Source: Pseudonocardia autotrophica
GTDB lineage: Bacteria > Actinomycetota > Actinomycetes > Mycobacteriales > Pseudonocardiaceae
Direction of reading: 5' to 3'
DNA length: 64,000 bases
Assembly (NCBI RefSeq): GCF_000717175.1
Contig: NZ_JNYD01000012.1
Coordinates: forward strand, 245,305-309,304
The notes under the pieces are model-generated. The model was not told where the DNA came from and searched no databases. It saw only the letters and a program-made list of their open reading frames with translations. The position numbers were made by a program, and so were the translations under genes. Shown here piece after piece: positions 8,549 through 16,911 of the stretch (position 1 is the stretch's first letter; each line of letters starts with the position of its first letter).

Positions 8549-9052
8549 TCAGCCCGCCGCGGCGAGACCGGGGCCGGGCCCCGTGCGGCACGACGCGAGG
8601 ACGCACGCCTCGGCCGCCCGCGCGGACCGGATCGGGGACGACGCGGCGGAGAGGCTCCCCGCGAACGGCCACTCACCGGCGAAGCGCTGCAGGTACCAGT
8701 AGACGAACAGGTAGTCCTGCGTGTGGGGCTCCGCGACGAACACCGCGCGGCCGGGCAGCCGCTCCACCCAGCGGGCGTAGGCGATCGTCGCGAGGGCCGG
8801 GGGACGTGCGGCCCGCCGGGTGGCGAGCCAGTCCCCGGCCCGGGTGCGCCAGTCCTGCAGCGACGCCGGATGCAGGGTGGCGCCGGGCAGCTCCCGCAGG
8901 TTCGCGGTGAACGTCCCGGTCGGGACCCCGTCGGCGCGATGTGCCGCCGAGGTCAGGGTGAGCAGGGAGTGCGGGCCCGGGATGGGCCCGTCGGTGTGGA
9001 TGTGGGTCGTGACGAACACGGTCGTCGGGTCGGACGGGGTGTCGGGGGGCAT
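8549..9052 (-). CDS. Exonuclease-like protein with altered catalytic motif
   Basis: 167 residues resembling the actinobacterial DnaQ-fold 3'-5' exonuclease family: N-terminal VFVTTHIHTDGPIPGP, then NLRELPGAT, an AYARWVERLPGRAVFVAEP segment and YLFVYWYLQRFAGEWPF. In active members the first motif reads D-x-E before xDGPIPG; here both acidic residues are His (THIHTDGP). The aspartate before the FVYWYL helix is kept. The C-terminal third is Ala/Ser-rich and lacks the usual following motifs. It is therefore probably inactive or repurposed. The ATG at 9052 is preceded by AGGA at a 6-nt spacing; the longer upstream reading is low-quality sequence. Confidence 0.6.
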   Translation of the reverse strand: MPPDTPSDPTTVFVTTHIHTDGPIPGPHSLLTLTSAAHRADGVPTGTFTANLRELPGATLHPASLQDWRTRAGDWLATRRAARPPALATIAYARWVERLPGRAVFVAEPHTQDYLFVYWYLQRFAGEWPFAGSLSAASSPIRSARAAEACVLASCRTGPGPGLAAAG

Positions 9053-9274
9053 GACGGATCCTGGTTCTCGAGTGGTTGTCGAGGACGTGCCCGCGACGAG
9101 GTGGCCTCGTGTCGGGCGGGATCCGCGGCGCGGTCCTGGCCGCGTGGCGGAGGGACCGGGCCCCGTGGGGTGATCACACGGGTGCGTGTCGGGCGCTGTG
9201 TACTTGTGCAGCACAGGCGCGCCGAACACGGTCGAACCTGGCGCTGAGGAGTCAACCCGACGCCGAGGGTGACG
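9053..9274. other. Intergenic region, no gene seen
   Basis: 222 bp between the start of the exonuclease-like gene and the stop of the GNAT gene, both on the minus strand. It presumably holds the promoter of the exonuclease-like gene. No coding sequence, repeat or strong hairpin was recognised. Confidence 0.4.
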
Positions 9275-9697
9275 TCAATCCATGATCAGCAGATCCGGCG
9301 CACCGGACCGCGCCGCGAGCCGGGCGGCGGCCGGGCCGGAGCCGCCGCACCGGATCCGCTCCAGACCGAGCCCGCCGGCCGCGAAGCGCAGCACGGCGCC
9401 CAGCGCGGTCGACGTCATGCCCCGGCCGCGGGCGCGCCCCAGCGCCCAGCAGGTGATCTCCGGGGTGTCGGTGCCGAGCCCGGTCAGCGCGATCTCACCC
9501 AGCATCTCGCCGGTCGTCGGTTCGGCGACCGCCCACGAGCACCCCGTGTCCGACGACCACCGCGCGGCCCGGAGCCGGACGTGCGCGAGTGCGTCGGGCA
9601 CGCCGGCCTCGGTGAGGGCGGGGACGTCGGTGACCCGGTCGTCGGCGCGCAGGGCGCGCAGGTACCAGGTCCCGGCGTTGATCTCGACGGGTTCCAT
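9275..9697 (-). CDS. GNAT-family N-acetyltransferase (RimJ/RimL-like)
   Basis: 140 residues. Starts with the short strand LRALRADD, has a central WAVAEPTTGEMLGEIALT pair of strands, and the acetyl-CoA-binding motif A region ARGRGMTSTALGAVLRFAAGGLGLERIR, followed by a short C-terminus ending PDLLIMD. This is slightly shorter than the typical 170-190 residues of RimJ/RimL proteins. Substrate cannot be told. It lies downstream of accA3 on the same strand but is separated from it by a strong hairpin (9719-9758). The ATG at 9697 avoids reading through that hairpin. Confidence 0.72.
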   Translation of the reverse strand: MEPVEINAGTWYLRALRADDRVTDVPALTEAGVPDALAHVRLRAARWSSDTGCSWAVAEPTTGEMLGEIALTGLGTDTPEITCWALGRARGRGMTSTALGAVLRFAAGGLGLERIRCGGSGPAAARLAARSGAPDLLIMD

Positions 9698-9718
9698 CGC
9701 TGCAGGTCGGACGGGGTC

Positions 9719-9758
9719 GTGAGTGCCGAGTGCCCCTCTAGGGGCACTCGGCACTCAC
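9719..9758. terminator. Near-perfect GTGAGTG-family hairpin after accA3
   Basis: 19-bp perfect arms, beginning GTGAGTGCCGAGTGCCCC and ending GGGGCACTCGGCACTCAC, close on a 2-nt centre (CCCCT-CT-AGGGG). It starts 3 bp after the accA3 stop codon. Two other hairpins in the window (25055-25094 and 46358-46399) share the outer GTGAGTG/CACTCAC arms and also sit at gene 3' ends. Likely a terminator or mRNA 3'-end stabiliser; it may also be a repeated genomic element. Confidence 0.75.
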
Positions 9759-9761
9759 GGG

Positions 9762-11537
9762 TCAGTCCTTGATCTCGCAGACGACCGTGCCCTGCGAGAT
9801 GGAGGAGCCGGCCTCGGCGGACAGGCCGGTGACGGTGCCGTCCTTGTGCGCGGTGACCGGGTTCTCCATCTTCATGGCCTCGAGGACCACGATCAGGTCG
9901 CCGGCCGAGACGGTGTCGCCGTCCGAGACCGCGACCTTGATGATCGTGCCCTGCATCGGGGCGGTGACGGCGTCGCCGGAGGCCTTGGCCCCACCGCCGC
10001 CCCCGCCGCGCTTGCGCGGCTTGGCCTTGGCCGCACCGCCGGCGGCACCTCCGCCGCCGAAGGAGATGTCGCCGGGCAGCGAGACCTCGACGCGCTTGCC
10101 GCCGACCTCGACGACGACGTTCTGCCGCGGCGCGGTCTCCTCGTCGGCCTCGGCCGCGCCGGTGAAGGGCTCGACCGTGTTGTCCCACTCGGTCTCGATC
10201 CAGCGGGTGTGGACGGTGAAGTCCTCCTCGCGGTCGGCCGCGAAGGCCGGGTCGGACACGACGAGCCGGTGGAAGTCCAGCACGGTCGCCATGCCGCCGA
10301 CCTGGAACTCCGCCAGGGCGCGGCGGGAGCGCTCGAGCGCCTGGTTCCGGTCCGAGCCGGACACGATCAGCTTGGCCAGCAGCGAGTCGAACTGCCCGCC
10401 GACGACGGACCCGGCCTCCACACCGGCGTCGACGCGCACCCCCGGGCCGGCCGGGTAGGCGATCGACTCCACGGTGCCGGGGGCGGGCAGGAAGTTGCGG
10501 CCCGCGTCCTCGCCGTTGATCCGGAACTCGATCGAGTGCCCGCGGGGCTCCGGGTCGTCGAGGAGGTTGAGCTCCTTGCCCTCGGCGATGCGGAACTGCT
10601 CGCGCACCAGGTCCAGGCCGGAGGTCTCCTCGGACACCGGGTGCTCGACCTGGAGCCGGGTGTTGACCTCGAGGAACGTGATCAGGCCGTCCTGCCCGAT
10701 GAGGAACTCGACGGTGCCGGCGCCGTAGTAGCCGGCCTCCTTCACGATCGCCTTGGAGGCGTCGTAGAGGGTCTTGCGCTGCTCCTCGGTGAGGAACGGC
10801 GCGGGGGCCTCCTCGACCAGCTTCTGGAAGCGGCGCTGCAGCGAGCAGTCGCGGGTGCCGACGACGATGACGTTGCCGTGGGTGTCGGCCAGCACCTGGG
10901 TCTCGACGTGCCGGGGCTTGTCCAGGTAGCGCTCGACGAAGCACTCGCCGCGACCGAAGGCGGCGGTGGCCTCGCGGACCGCCGACTCGTACAGCTCGGC
11001 GATCTCCTTCTCCTCGCGCGCGACCTTCATGCCGCGCCCGCCGCCGCCGAACGCCGCCTTGATCGCGACGGGCAGCCCGTGCTCCTTGGTGAACTCGATC
11101 ACCTCGTCCGCGCCGGAGACCGGGTCGGCGGTGCCGGGGACGAGCGGGGCGCCGGCGCGCATCGCGATGTGCCGGGCGGTGACCTTGTCGCCGAGGTCGC
11201 GGATGGACTCCGGCGACGGGCCGATCCAGGTGATGCCGGCGTCGATCACCGCCTGGGCGAAGTCCGCGTTCTCCGACAGGAAGCCGTAGCCGGGGTGGAT
11301 CGCGTCCGCCTCCGCCTGCTTCGCGGCCCCGATGACCTTGTCGAAGTCGAGGTAGGACTCGGCGGCGGTGGTGCCGCCCAGGGCGTAGGCCTCGTCGGCC
11401 AGGCGCACGAACAGCGCGTCCCGGTCCGGGTCGGCGTAGACCGCGACACTGGCAAGGCCCGCGTCCCGTGCGGCCCGGATCACCCGTACGGCGATCTCCC
11501 CGCGGTTGGCGACGAGAACTTTGCGCAGTTCAGGCAC
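9762..11537 (-). CDS. accA3: Acyl-CoA carboxylase alpha subunit: biotin carboxylase plus biotin carrier protein
   Basis: 591-residue fused subunit. The biotin carboxylase part (about 1-450) begins [17 protein letters not shown] and has the ATP-grasp glycine loop GGGGRGMK, the [16 protein letters not shown] motif (here [13 protein letters not shown]) and the carboxylase C-domain. A Gly/Lys/Arg-rich linker follows, then a C-terminal biotinyl domain with AMKMEN, the biotin-accepting lysine being about residue 556. It carboxylates biotin with ATP and bicarbonate and works with beta subunits such as AccD5, encoded at 25091-26728. In mycobacteria this subunit serves acetyl-, propionyl- and long-chain acyl-CoA carboxylases (Rv3285). 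A GTGAGTG hairpin follows the stop. Confidence 0.96.
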   Translation of the reverse strand: MPELRKVLVANRGEIAVRVIRAARDAGLASVAVYADPDRDALFVRLADEAYALGGTTAAESYLDFDKVIGAAKQAEADAIHPGYGFLSENADFAQAVIDAGITWIGPSPESIRDLGDKVTARHIAMRAGAPLVPGTADPVSGADEVIEFTKEHGLPVAIKAAFGGGGRGMKVAREEKEIAELYESAVREATAAFGRGECFVERYLDKPRHVETQVLADTHGNVIVVGTRDCSLQRRFQKLVEEAPAPFLTEEQRKTLYDASKAIVKEAGYYGAGTVEFLIGQDGLITFLEVNTRLQVEHPVSEETSGLDLVREQFRIAEGKELNLLDDPEPRGHSIEFRINGEDAGRNFLPAPGTVESIAYPAGPGVRVDAGVEAGSVVGGQFDSLLAKLIVSGSDRNQALERSRRALAEFQVGGMATVLDFHRLVVSDPAFAADREEDFTVHTRWIETEWDNTVEPFTGAAEADEETAPRQNVVVEVGGKRVEVSLPGDISFGGGGAAGGAAKAKPRKRGGGGGGAKASGDAVTAPMQGTIIKVAVSDGDTVSAGDLIVVLEAMKMENPVTAHKDGTVTGLSAEAGSSISQGTVVCEIKD

Positions 11538-11720
11538 GTTCGGTCTCCTCGTGGCTCGCGGCCGACCTCCGTTGCGTCGGCGCGTTGGTTACCGCGGAGT
11601 CTAGGAGTTCACCCAGCGAACACCGAACGCGAGCGGATGTGGCATCCGTCATCGAACGGTCACGGCTGACCGTCTCTCCGCGCCCGAACCTTCCCCGGGA
11701 GGGGCGTGCCGAAACGTGGA
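11538..11720. promoter_or_regulatory. Probable accA3 promoter region
   Basis: 183 bp between accA3 and the stop of the upstream DUF692-partner gene, both on the minus strand. No gene is seen. It should hold the accA3 promoter because the upstream cassette looks like a separate transcription unit. No confident operator was found. Confidence 0.4.
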
Positions 11721-12167
11721 TCAGCGCCGGAAGAGCCCGGCGACCTGCGTGATCAGCCGGCGGCGCGGCGGTCGGACGCCGTCGTAGCGGTGGGTCCGCT
11801 CCCGGGCGGCGAGCTCGCGGCCGGCGCCCTCGGTCAGCCGATCCGCCGATCGGGCGGCCAGGGCGACGTCCCAGCCGTCCCGGAACGCCCCCGAGACCGG
11901 ACGCCCGGCGAGCACCGCGCAGGCGAACGCGGACCAGTCGGCGCCGAGGCCGGCCGCGAGCAACGGCCACGCCGCGGCGGCCTGGCCGGACCGTTTGCGC
12001 AGCAACGCTTCCCGGGTCGCGGCGAGCCGGTCGGCGGCGAAGCCGGGCGGGTCCGGGGCGCCGTCGACGAGGGCCGCGACGAGGGCCGCCTGCCGTGCGG
12101 CGAGATCGCCGGCGCCCGTCGGACCGGCTCCGCCGGCGCTCAGGGGGCCCGCCCCGCCGGCGCTCAC
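11721..12167 (-). CDS. Small partner protein of the DUF692/MNIO enzyme (SCO6045-like)
   Basis: 148 residues. After a short Gly/Ala-rich start, the body has LAARQAALVAALVDG, FAADRLAATREALLRKR, WPLLAAGLGADW and SGAFRDGWDVALA, which matches my memory of the Streptomyces SCO6045-type proteins that accompany DUF692 genes. DUF692 (MNIO) enzymes usually act with a small partner that brings in the peptide substrate, and this protein is the natural candidate. Its ATG overlaps the stop of the DUF692 gene by four bases (ATGA), implying translational coupling. No catalytic motif is visible. Confidence 0.7.
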   Translation of the reverse strand: MSAGGAGPLSAGGAGPTGAGDLAARQAALVAALVDGAPDPPGFAADRLAATREALLRKRSGQAAAAWPLLAAGLGADWSAFACAVLAGRPVSGAFRDGWDVALAARSADRLTEGAGRELAARERTHRYDGVRPPRRRLITQVAGLFRR

Positions 12168-13054
12168 GGGACCGGCTCCGGCGACGCCGAGGGGACCGTC
12201 TCCGAGGGCGCCGACGGGATCGGCCCCAGCCGCGCCGACGCCACGATCGCCGCCAGCTCCCCGCGCAGCTCCGCGGCGGGCGGGTAGCGGCCGTCCCGCT
12301 CCAGCATCACGGCCGGCGCGGCGCCGCGCTCGCGCACCTCCTCGAGCAGCATGAGCACGGCCGAGGGGACGGGGTCGAGGTGCGTGTCGTGGTACAGCCC
12401 GTCGTGGACCGCCCCGCCCGCCACGTGCACGTACGCCACCCGACCGAGCGGCATCCGGTCGAGGACGGCGGACGGGTCCTGCCCGCGGTTGCGGGCGTTG
12501 GCGTGGACGTTGGCGACGTCGAGCAGCAGCAGCGCACCGGTGCGGTCGAGCAGCTCGGTGAGGAAGTCGCCCTCGGCGTACTCGTCGTCCGGCCAGTCGA
12601 ACAGCGCCGCGATCGGCTCCAGGGCGAGCGGGACCTCCAGCTCGGCCTGCGTGCGGCGGACACCCTCGACCAGCACGTCGAGCGCCTCGCGGGTGCGCGG
12701 CACCGGCAGCAGGTGCCCGGCCTCGCGGCCAGCCGCCCGGACGAACGCGACGTGCTCGCTCACCAACGGCGCGTCGAGCGCCCGGGCGCAGGCGGCCAGG
12801 TGGGCGACCCGGCCCGGGTCGACGCCCTCGGCGTCCCCGAGGCCGAGCCGCACCCCGTGCGGGACCACCGGGATCCCGCGGCCCCGCAGGTCCGTCACCC
12901 CTCGAGACGGACCTGCGGGCGGACGGTCCGGGTGCCGGAGGTCGAGCGACTCCGCGATCACCTCGCAGAACCCGAGGTCGGGCAGCCTCGCGACGACCCC
13001 GGCGATCTCGGGCCGCCAGCCGACACCGAGGCCGGCCACCGGCGCGGGGAGCAC
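12164..13054 (-). CDS. DUF692 family, multinuclear non-haem iron oxidase (MNIO)
   Basis: 296-residue TIM-barrel protein. Candidate metal ligands are seen in VVPHGVRLGLGD, LVSEHVAFV, LALEPIAAL, LLLDVANVHANA and YVHVAGGAVHDGLYHDTHLDP. Characterised relatives (MbnB, TglH and others) oxidise cysteine or other residues in ribosomally made peptides. The gene starts 14 bp after a gene for a membrane protein with a Cys/Gly-repeat tail and overlaps its partner gene by ATGA, so a three-gene unit is clear. The GTG at 13054 has GAGGG upstream and gives the usual length. A longer reading would start inside the Cys/Gly codons of the upstream gene and give an Ala-rich artefact. Confidence 0.85.
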   Translation of the reverse strand: MLPAPVAGLGVGWRPEIAGVVARLPDLGFCEVIAESLDLRHPDRPPAGPSRGVTDLRGRGIPVVPHGVRLGLGDAEGVDPGRVAHLAACARALDAPLVSEHVAFVRAAGREAGHLLPVPRTREALDVLVEGVRRTQAELEVPLALEPIAALFDWPDDEYAEGDFLTELLDRTGALLLLDVANVHANARNRGQDPSAVLDRMPLGRVAYVHVAGGAVHDGLYHDTHLDPVPSAVLMLLEEVRERGAAPAVMLERDGRYPPAAELRGELAAIVASARLGPIPSAPSETVPSASPEPVP

Positions 13055-13067
13055 ACCCGGCGGGCCC

Positions 13068-14033
13068 TCAGCCGCCGCAGCCACCGCCGCCCCCACCGCC
13101 GCAGCCTCCGCCGCCCCCACCGCCGCAGCTGCTGCCGCCCCCGCCGTCGCCCCCGCCGCCGAAGGCCCAGCTGCTGCTGCCGGAGTCCGAGTAGCCACCG
13201 CTCCAGCCGCCGGTCGCGGCCGCGGCCTTCTGCGCCGCCAGCTCGTCGGCGAAAGCGGGGTCGGAGGCCCACAGGGCGCCCATGCCGAAGATCCCGACGC
13301 CGAGCGCCGCGGCCCCGGCGCCGTGCGCCACCCAGTCCGGCTTCATGCTGGGCGACAGGTCGGAATGCTTGTCGCGGAGGAACTCCAGGGCGCGCTGCCC
13401 GGTCGCCGTGCGCTGCGGCACGCGGACGAGCTGGACCAGCCCGATCACGGCGACGACGACGGTCGCGGCCACGAGGAAGCCGATCGGCCGGGCGTCGGCC
13501 ACCCCGGCGATGATCCGGACCAGCCCGAACACGGCGACCGCCAGCATCCAGCCGCCGATCCGGCGGATGCGGTCGCGCTGGGCCTCGGACAGCAGGAGCT
13601 GCTCGGCGACGAGCCGCTCCCGGATCCGGTCGAGCGCCGCGGCGACCGACCCGTGGAACCGCAGCCGGTGCTGCGGGGTCCGCGAGGTCGCCGTCGCGTG
13701 AATCGCCCGCTCGAGCTCGGTGGCCCGCGTCTCGGGCCGGCCGACGGCCTGGACCACGCCGCGCCCGGCGGTCGCGATCGTGCCGGACAGGTGCATGGCG
13801 CTCAGCGCGGACCAGACGGCCAGCTCCGGGCCGCCGTGCAGGTACGCCACGTCCTGGGGGCGGCCGGAGAGCGGACCGGTCCGGTCCGCGGCGGTGGTGC
13901 GCCCGGCCCCGGCGATCCGCCGCCGCGCCCGCGTCGCCGCGACGAGCACCGCCGCGGCGAGGACCAGGTAGAGGAACAGGAAGGTGGGGCCATCGACGCC
14001 CCAGGTGTCTCCCGGTGCTGCGAGTACCGCCAT
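13068..14033 (-). CDS. TIGR04222-type membrane protein with periodic Cys/Gly C-terminal tail
   Basis: 321 residues. One hydrophobic segment at about 16-33, a pair at about 161-201 and another at about 233-255; the stretch between is soluble and begins with an AVWSALSAMHLSGTI region. The end is low complexity: Ser/Gly, then Cys303, seven Gly, Cys311, seven Gly, Cys319, Gly-Gly. I checked this codon by codon; the three Cys are spaced exactly eight residues apart. TIGR04222 proteins typically end in such Gly/Cys tails and lie beside DUF692 genes, so the tail is a candidate substrate of the MNIO enzyme 14 bp downstream. The ATG at 14033 was chosen; a longer frame to 14078 exists. Confidence 0.8.
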   Translation of the reverse strand: MAVLAAPGDTWGVDGPTFLFLYLVLAAAVLVAATRARRRIAGAGRTTAADRTGPLSGRPQDVAYLHGGPELAVWSALSAMHLSGTIATAGRGVVQAVGRPETRATELERAIHATATSRTPQHRLRFHGSVAAALDRIRERLVAEQLLLSEAQRDRIRRIGGWMLAVAVFGLVRIIAGVADARPIGFLVAATVVVAVIGLVQLVRVPQRTATGQRALEFLRDKHSDLSPSMKPDWVAHGAGAAALGVGIFGMGALWASDPAFADELAAQKAAAATGGWSGGYSDSGSSSWAFGGGGDGGGGSSCGGGGGGGCGGGGGGGCGG

Positions 14034-14177
14034 CACGACCACCCCCCGGTCGGTCGTCCTGTGGGACACCGACAGCATGGGGTGGCGCAGGCCACTGCGG
14101 AACGTTCTTGACGAAGGCTTAGGGTTCGCGGGCCCGCCGTCGCCTCAGCGAGCCCTCAGCGACCGACCGGCCGGTCC

Positions 14178-14615
14178 TCACCCCGCGACCGCGGCCCGCA
14201 CCTGCTTCTTGATCCGCGCCAGCATCGCCGCCATGCCGCGGATCCGCAGCGGGCTGACGGCCTGGGTGAGGCCCAGCGCCGTGTAGAAGTCGTCCGGCAC
14301 CGCGAGCACCTCGCTCGCCGGCTCGCCGTCCAGGCCGGTGTGCATGATCCCGGCGAAGCCCCGGGTGGTGGGGGCCTCCGGCGGGGCGGAGAAGAAGAGG
14401 TGCACGCGCCGGTCCGCGTCCTCGTCGACCTCGACGGCGAGGAACAGCGGCGACTGGCACTCGTGCACCTGCTCCATCGACCCCGCCGCGTCGGCGTACC
14501 GGTCGGGCAGATCGGGGAGCTCCTGGCTGAGCTCGAGGAGGAGCTGGAGGCGGTCCTTCGGACCGACCGCCTCGAAGTCCTCGACGAGCTCCGCCAGGGC
14601 GGGAGGAAGGCTCAT
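14178..14615 (-). CDS. sufE: SufE-family cysteine desulfurase activator
   Basis: 145 residues with the family's [14 protein letters not shown] start, the [14 protein letters not shown] motif carrying the sulfur-accepting Cys53, and the conserved C-terminal [22 protein letters not shown] helices. SufE accepts persulfide sulfur from a cysteine desulfurase and passes it to Fe-S assembly. The start ATG overlaps the stop of the upstream sulfurtransferase gene (ATGA), so the two sulfur-handling proteins are coupled, as in Rv3283-Rv3284. Confidence 0.92.
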   Translation of the reverse strand: MSLPPALAELVEDFEAVGPKDRLQLLLELSQELPDLPDRYADAAGSMEQVHECQSPLFLAVEVDEDADRRVHLFFSAPPEAPTTRGFAGIMHTGLDGEPASEVLAVPDDFYTALGLTQAVSPLRIRGMAAMLARIKKQVRAAVAG

Positions 14616-15505
14616 TTCTCCACGGACCCCTTGTCGGCGCCCTGCACGATCGGGACCCGCACCGAGTTGCCCCACTCGGTCCAGCTGCCGTCGTAGTTGC
14701 GGACGCCCTCGAACCCGAGCAGGTAGGACAGCACGAACCAGGTGTGGCTGGACCGCTCGCCGATGCGGCAGTAGGCGATCGTGGGCGCGTCCTTGGCCAG
14801 GCCCTGCTCGTCCTCGTAGATCTCCGAGAGCTCCGTGCGGGACTTGAACGTGCCGTCCTCGTTGGCCGCGCGGGCCCACGGCACGCTGGACGCGCCGGGG
14901 ATGTGGCCGCCGCGGACCGCACCCTCCTGCGGGTAGTCCGGCATGTGCAGCAGCTCGCCGGAGTACTCGCCCGGGGACCGGACGTCGACGAGCTGGCCGC
15001 CGAGGTGGCCCAGCACGTCCTCCTTGAAGGCGCGGATCGCGATGTCGTCCCGCTCCACGATCGGGTACTCGACCGGGGTCGGCTTCGGCTGCTCGGTGGT
15101 CATCTCGCGGCCCTCGGCGGCCCACTTGGCGCGCCCGCCGTCGAGGATCCGGACGTCCTCGTGGCCGAACAGCCGGAACACCCAGAGCGCGTAGGTGGCC
15201 CACCAGTTGTTGCGGTCGCCGTAGAACACGACGGTGCTCTCGCGCGCGATGCCGCGCTCGCCGCACAGCTGCGCGAAGGCCTCGGGGTCGACGTAGTCCC
15301 GCGTGACCGGGTGGTTCAGCTCGGTGTGCCAGTCCACCTTGACGGCGCCCGGGATGTGGCCGGTGTCGTAGAGCAGCACGTCCTCGTCCGACTCGACGAC
15401 GACGACGTCCGGGTCGCCGAGGTGTTCGGCCAGCCAGGCCGTGGTGACGAGCCGCTCCGGGTGGGCGTACTCGGCGAACTTCGGGTCCGGGTCAGTGGGA
15501 GCCAT
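14612..15505 (-). CDS. sseA: Thiosulfate/3-mercaptopyruvate sulfurtransferase (two rhodanese domains)
   Basis: 297 residues: an inactive-type N-terminal rhodanese domain (about 18-130, with [17 protein letters not shown]) and a catalytic C-terminal one (about 165-290, with [16 protein letters not shown] and HIPGAS). The active-site cysteine is in [12 protein letters not shown] at about residue 246. Transfers sulfane sulfur to cyanide, thiols or other acceptors in the cytoplasm. It overlaps sufE by four bases. Orthologue of Rv3283 (sseA). The ATG at 15505 gives the family's normal length. Confidence 0.93.
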   Translation of the reverse strand: MAPTDPDPKFAEYAHPERLVTTAWLAEHLGDPDVVVVESDEDVLLYDTGHIPGAVKVDWHTELNHPVTRDYVDPEAFAQLCGERGIARESTVVFYGDRNNWWATYALWVFRLFGHEDVRILDGGRAKWAAEGREMTTEQPKPTPVEYPIVERDDIAIRAFKEDVLGHLGGQLVDVRSPGEYSGELLHMPDYPQEGAVRGGHIPGASSVPWARAANEDGTFKSRTELSEIYEDEQGLAKDAPTIAYCRIGERSSHTWFVLSYLLGFEGVRNYDGSWTEWGNSVRVPIVQGADKGSVEK

Positions 15506-15549
15506 GGCCGCGAGGGTAGTCCCGGCGACCGCCGCTCCGCCGCCGGTCG

Positions 15550-16194
15550 TCAGTCCTCCGGGGGAGTTGTCCACAGGTCCGTCGGGGAGATCCCCAACGC
15601 CCCCAGCAGCCGCCGCACCAGCGGCAGGCTGATCCCGATGACGTTGGACGGGTCCCCGTCGATGCCGTCGACGAACCAGCCGCCGAGCCCGTCGAGCGTG
15701 AAGGCACCGGCGACGACGAGCGGCTCGCCGGTCGCCAGGTACGCCTCCAGCTCGGCGTCGGTCGGCGTGCCGAACCGGACGGTCGTGGTCGCGTGCCCCT
15801 CGGCGACCCGCTCGATGTCCCCGTCGACGACGTGCAGCACCGCGTGCCCGGTGACGAGCTCGCCGGTCCGCCCGGCCATCGCCTTCCAGCGGGTGCGCGC
15901 GGTGTCGACGTCGTGCGGCTTGCCGACCAGCTCCCCGTCGATGAGCAGCATCGAGTCGCAGCCGACGACGACGGCCCCGTCGGCCGTCCCGTCGGCCGTC
16001 CCGTCGAGCGTGCGGGCGACGGTGGTGGCCTTCGCGCCGGCCAGCTTGGTCACCTTCTCCGCCGGCGGCGCCCCGGGGATCGCGGCGAGCAGCGCGTCCT
16101 CGTCGACGTCGGAGACCCGGACGAGGGGATCGAGGCCGGCCGCGCGGAGGACGGACAGCCGGGCGGGGGAGGCGGAGGCGAGGACCAGACGCAC
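15550..16194 (-). CDS. maf: Maf nucleotide pyrophosphatase
   Basis: 214 residues. Starts [19 protein letters not shown], the typical Maf N-terminus (usually SPRR; here SPARL), with DVDEDAL, the [10 protein letters not shown] helix, VVGCDSML with the conserved acidic residue, and [18 protein letters not shown]. Hydrolyses non-canonical or modified nucleoside triphosphates to monophosphates, and is linked to septum control in some bacteria. Orthologue of Rv3282, which in mycobacteria directly follows accE5; here about 8 kb of other genes has been inserted between maf and accE. Confidence 0.92.
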   Translation of the reverse strand: MRLVLASASPARLSVLRAAGLDPLVRVSDVDEDALLAAIPGAPPAEKVTKLAGAKATTVARTLDGTADGTADGAVVVGCDSMLLIDGELVGKPHDVDTARTRWKAMAGRTGELVTGHAVLHVVDGDIERVAEGHATTTVRFGTPTDAELEAYLATGEPLVVAGAFTLDGLGGWFVDGIDGDPSNVIGISLPLVRRLLGALGISPTDLWTTPPED

Positions 16195-16263
16195 GCGGCG
16201 ACTCTACGAGCGCCCCGTGCGGCCGTGCGCGGTCAGGCCGGGGCACCGCTCACCGGGCGCGGA

Positions 16264-16911
16264 TCACCCGCCCGCGAGCCCGTGCCGGTAGGCGTACCTC
16301 ACGGCCTGGGCCCGGTCGCGCAGCCCCGCCTTGGCGAACAGGTGGTTGACGTGGGTCTTGACCGTCGCCTCGCCGACGACCAGCCGGCGGGCGATCTGCT
16401 GGTTGGACAGGCCCTCGGCGATGAGCGTCAGCACCTCCGCCTCGCGCGGGGTCAGCCCGTCCGGCAGGGCGCCCGGAGCGGCCGCCGGCGGCGGGGCGGA
16501 CCCGCCGACGAGCCGCGCGGCGGCGACCGGGTCCAGCGTGGTCTGCCCGTCGGCGGCCGAGCGGAGCGCCCGCCCGATGGCCTCGGCGTCGGCGTCCTTG
16601 GAGAGCCAGCCCACGGCGCCCGCGCGCAGGGCGGGGACCACCGCCTCGTCGTCGACGTACGTGGTGAGGACGACGACCGCGGTGCCCGGGTGCTCGGCGC
16701 GGACCCGCCGGGTGGCCTCGACCCCGTCGACGCCCGGCATCCGCAGGTCCGTGAGCAGCACGTCGGGGGCGTGCTCGGCGACCAGTTCCAGCGCGGCGGC
16801 GCCGTCCGCGGCCGCCCCGACGACCTCGATCCCGGGCAGCAGGCCGAGCAGGGTGACCAGGCCGTCCCGGACGATCCGCTGGTCGTCGGCCAGCACGACC
16901 CGCAGTGTCAT
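16264..16911 (-). CDS. NarL/LuxR-family response regulator
   Basis: 215 residues. Receiver domain with acidic pocket ADD (8-10), phosphoacceptor Asp55 in LLTDLRMPG, Thr/Lys switch residues in VVLTTY and WLSKDAD, a Pro/Ala linker and a C-terminal LuxR helix-turn-helix (LTPREAEVLTLIAEGLSNQQIARRL...VKTHVNHLF). The ATG overlaps the stop of the histidine kinase gene by four bases (ATGA), so it is the cognate regulator. The target genes are unknown. The small membrane protein gene upstream belongs to the same unit. Confidence 0.93.
   Translation of the reverse strand: MTLRVVLADDQRIVRDGLVTLLGLLPGIEVVGAAADGAAALELVAEHAPDVLLTDLRMPGVDGVEATRRVRAEHPGTAVVVLTTYVDDEAVVPALRAGAVGWLSKDADAEAIGRALRSAADGQTTLDPVAAARLVGGSAPPPAAAPGALPDGLTPREAEVLTLIAEGLSNQQIARRLVVGEATVKTHVNHLFAKAGLRDRAQAVRYAYRHGLAGG

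Noticed and set aside
13055..13198. Ala-rich N-terminal extension of the DUF692 protein
   Set aside because: It is the other-frame reading of the Cys/Gly tail codons of the upstream gene; a good start with a ribosome site lies at 13054.
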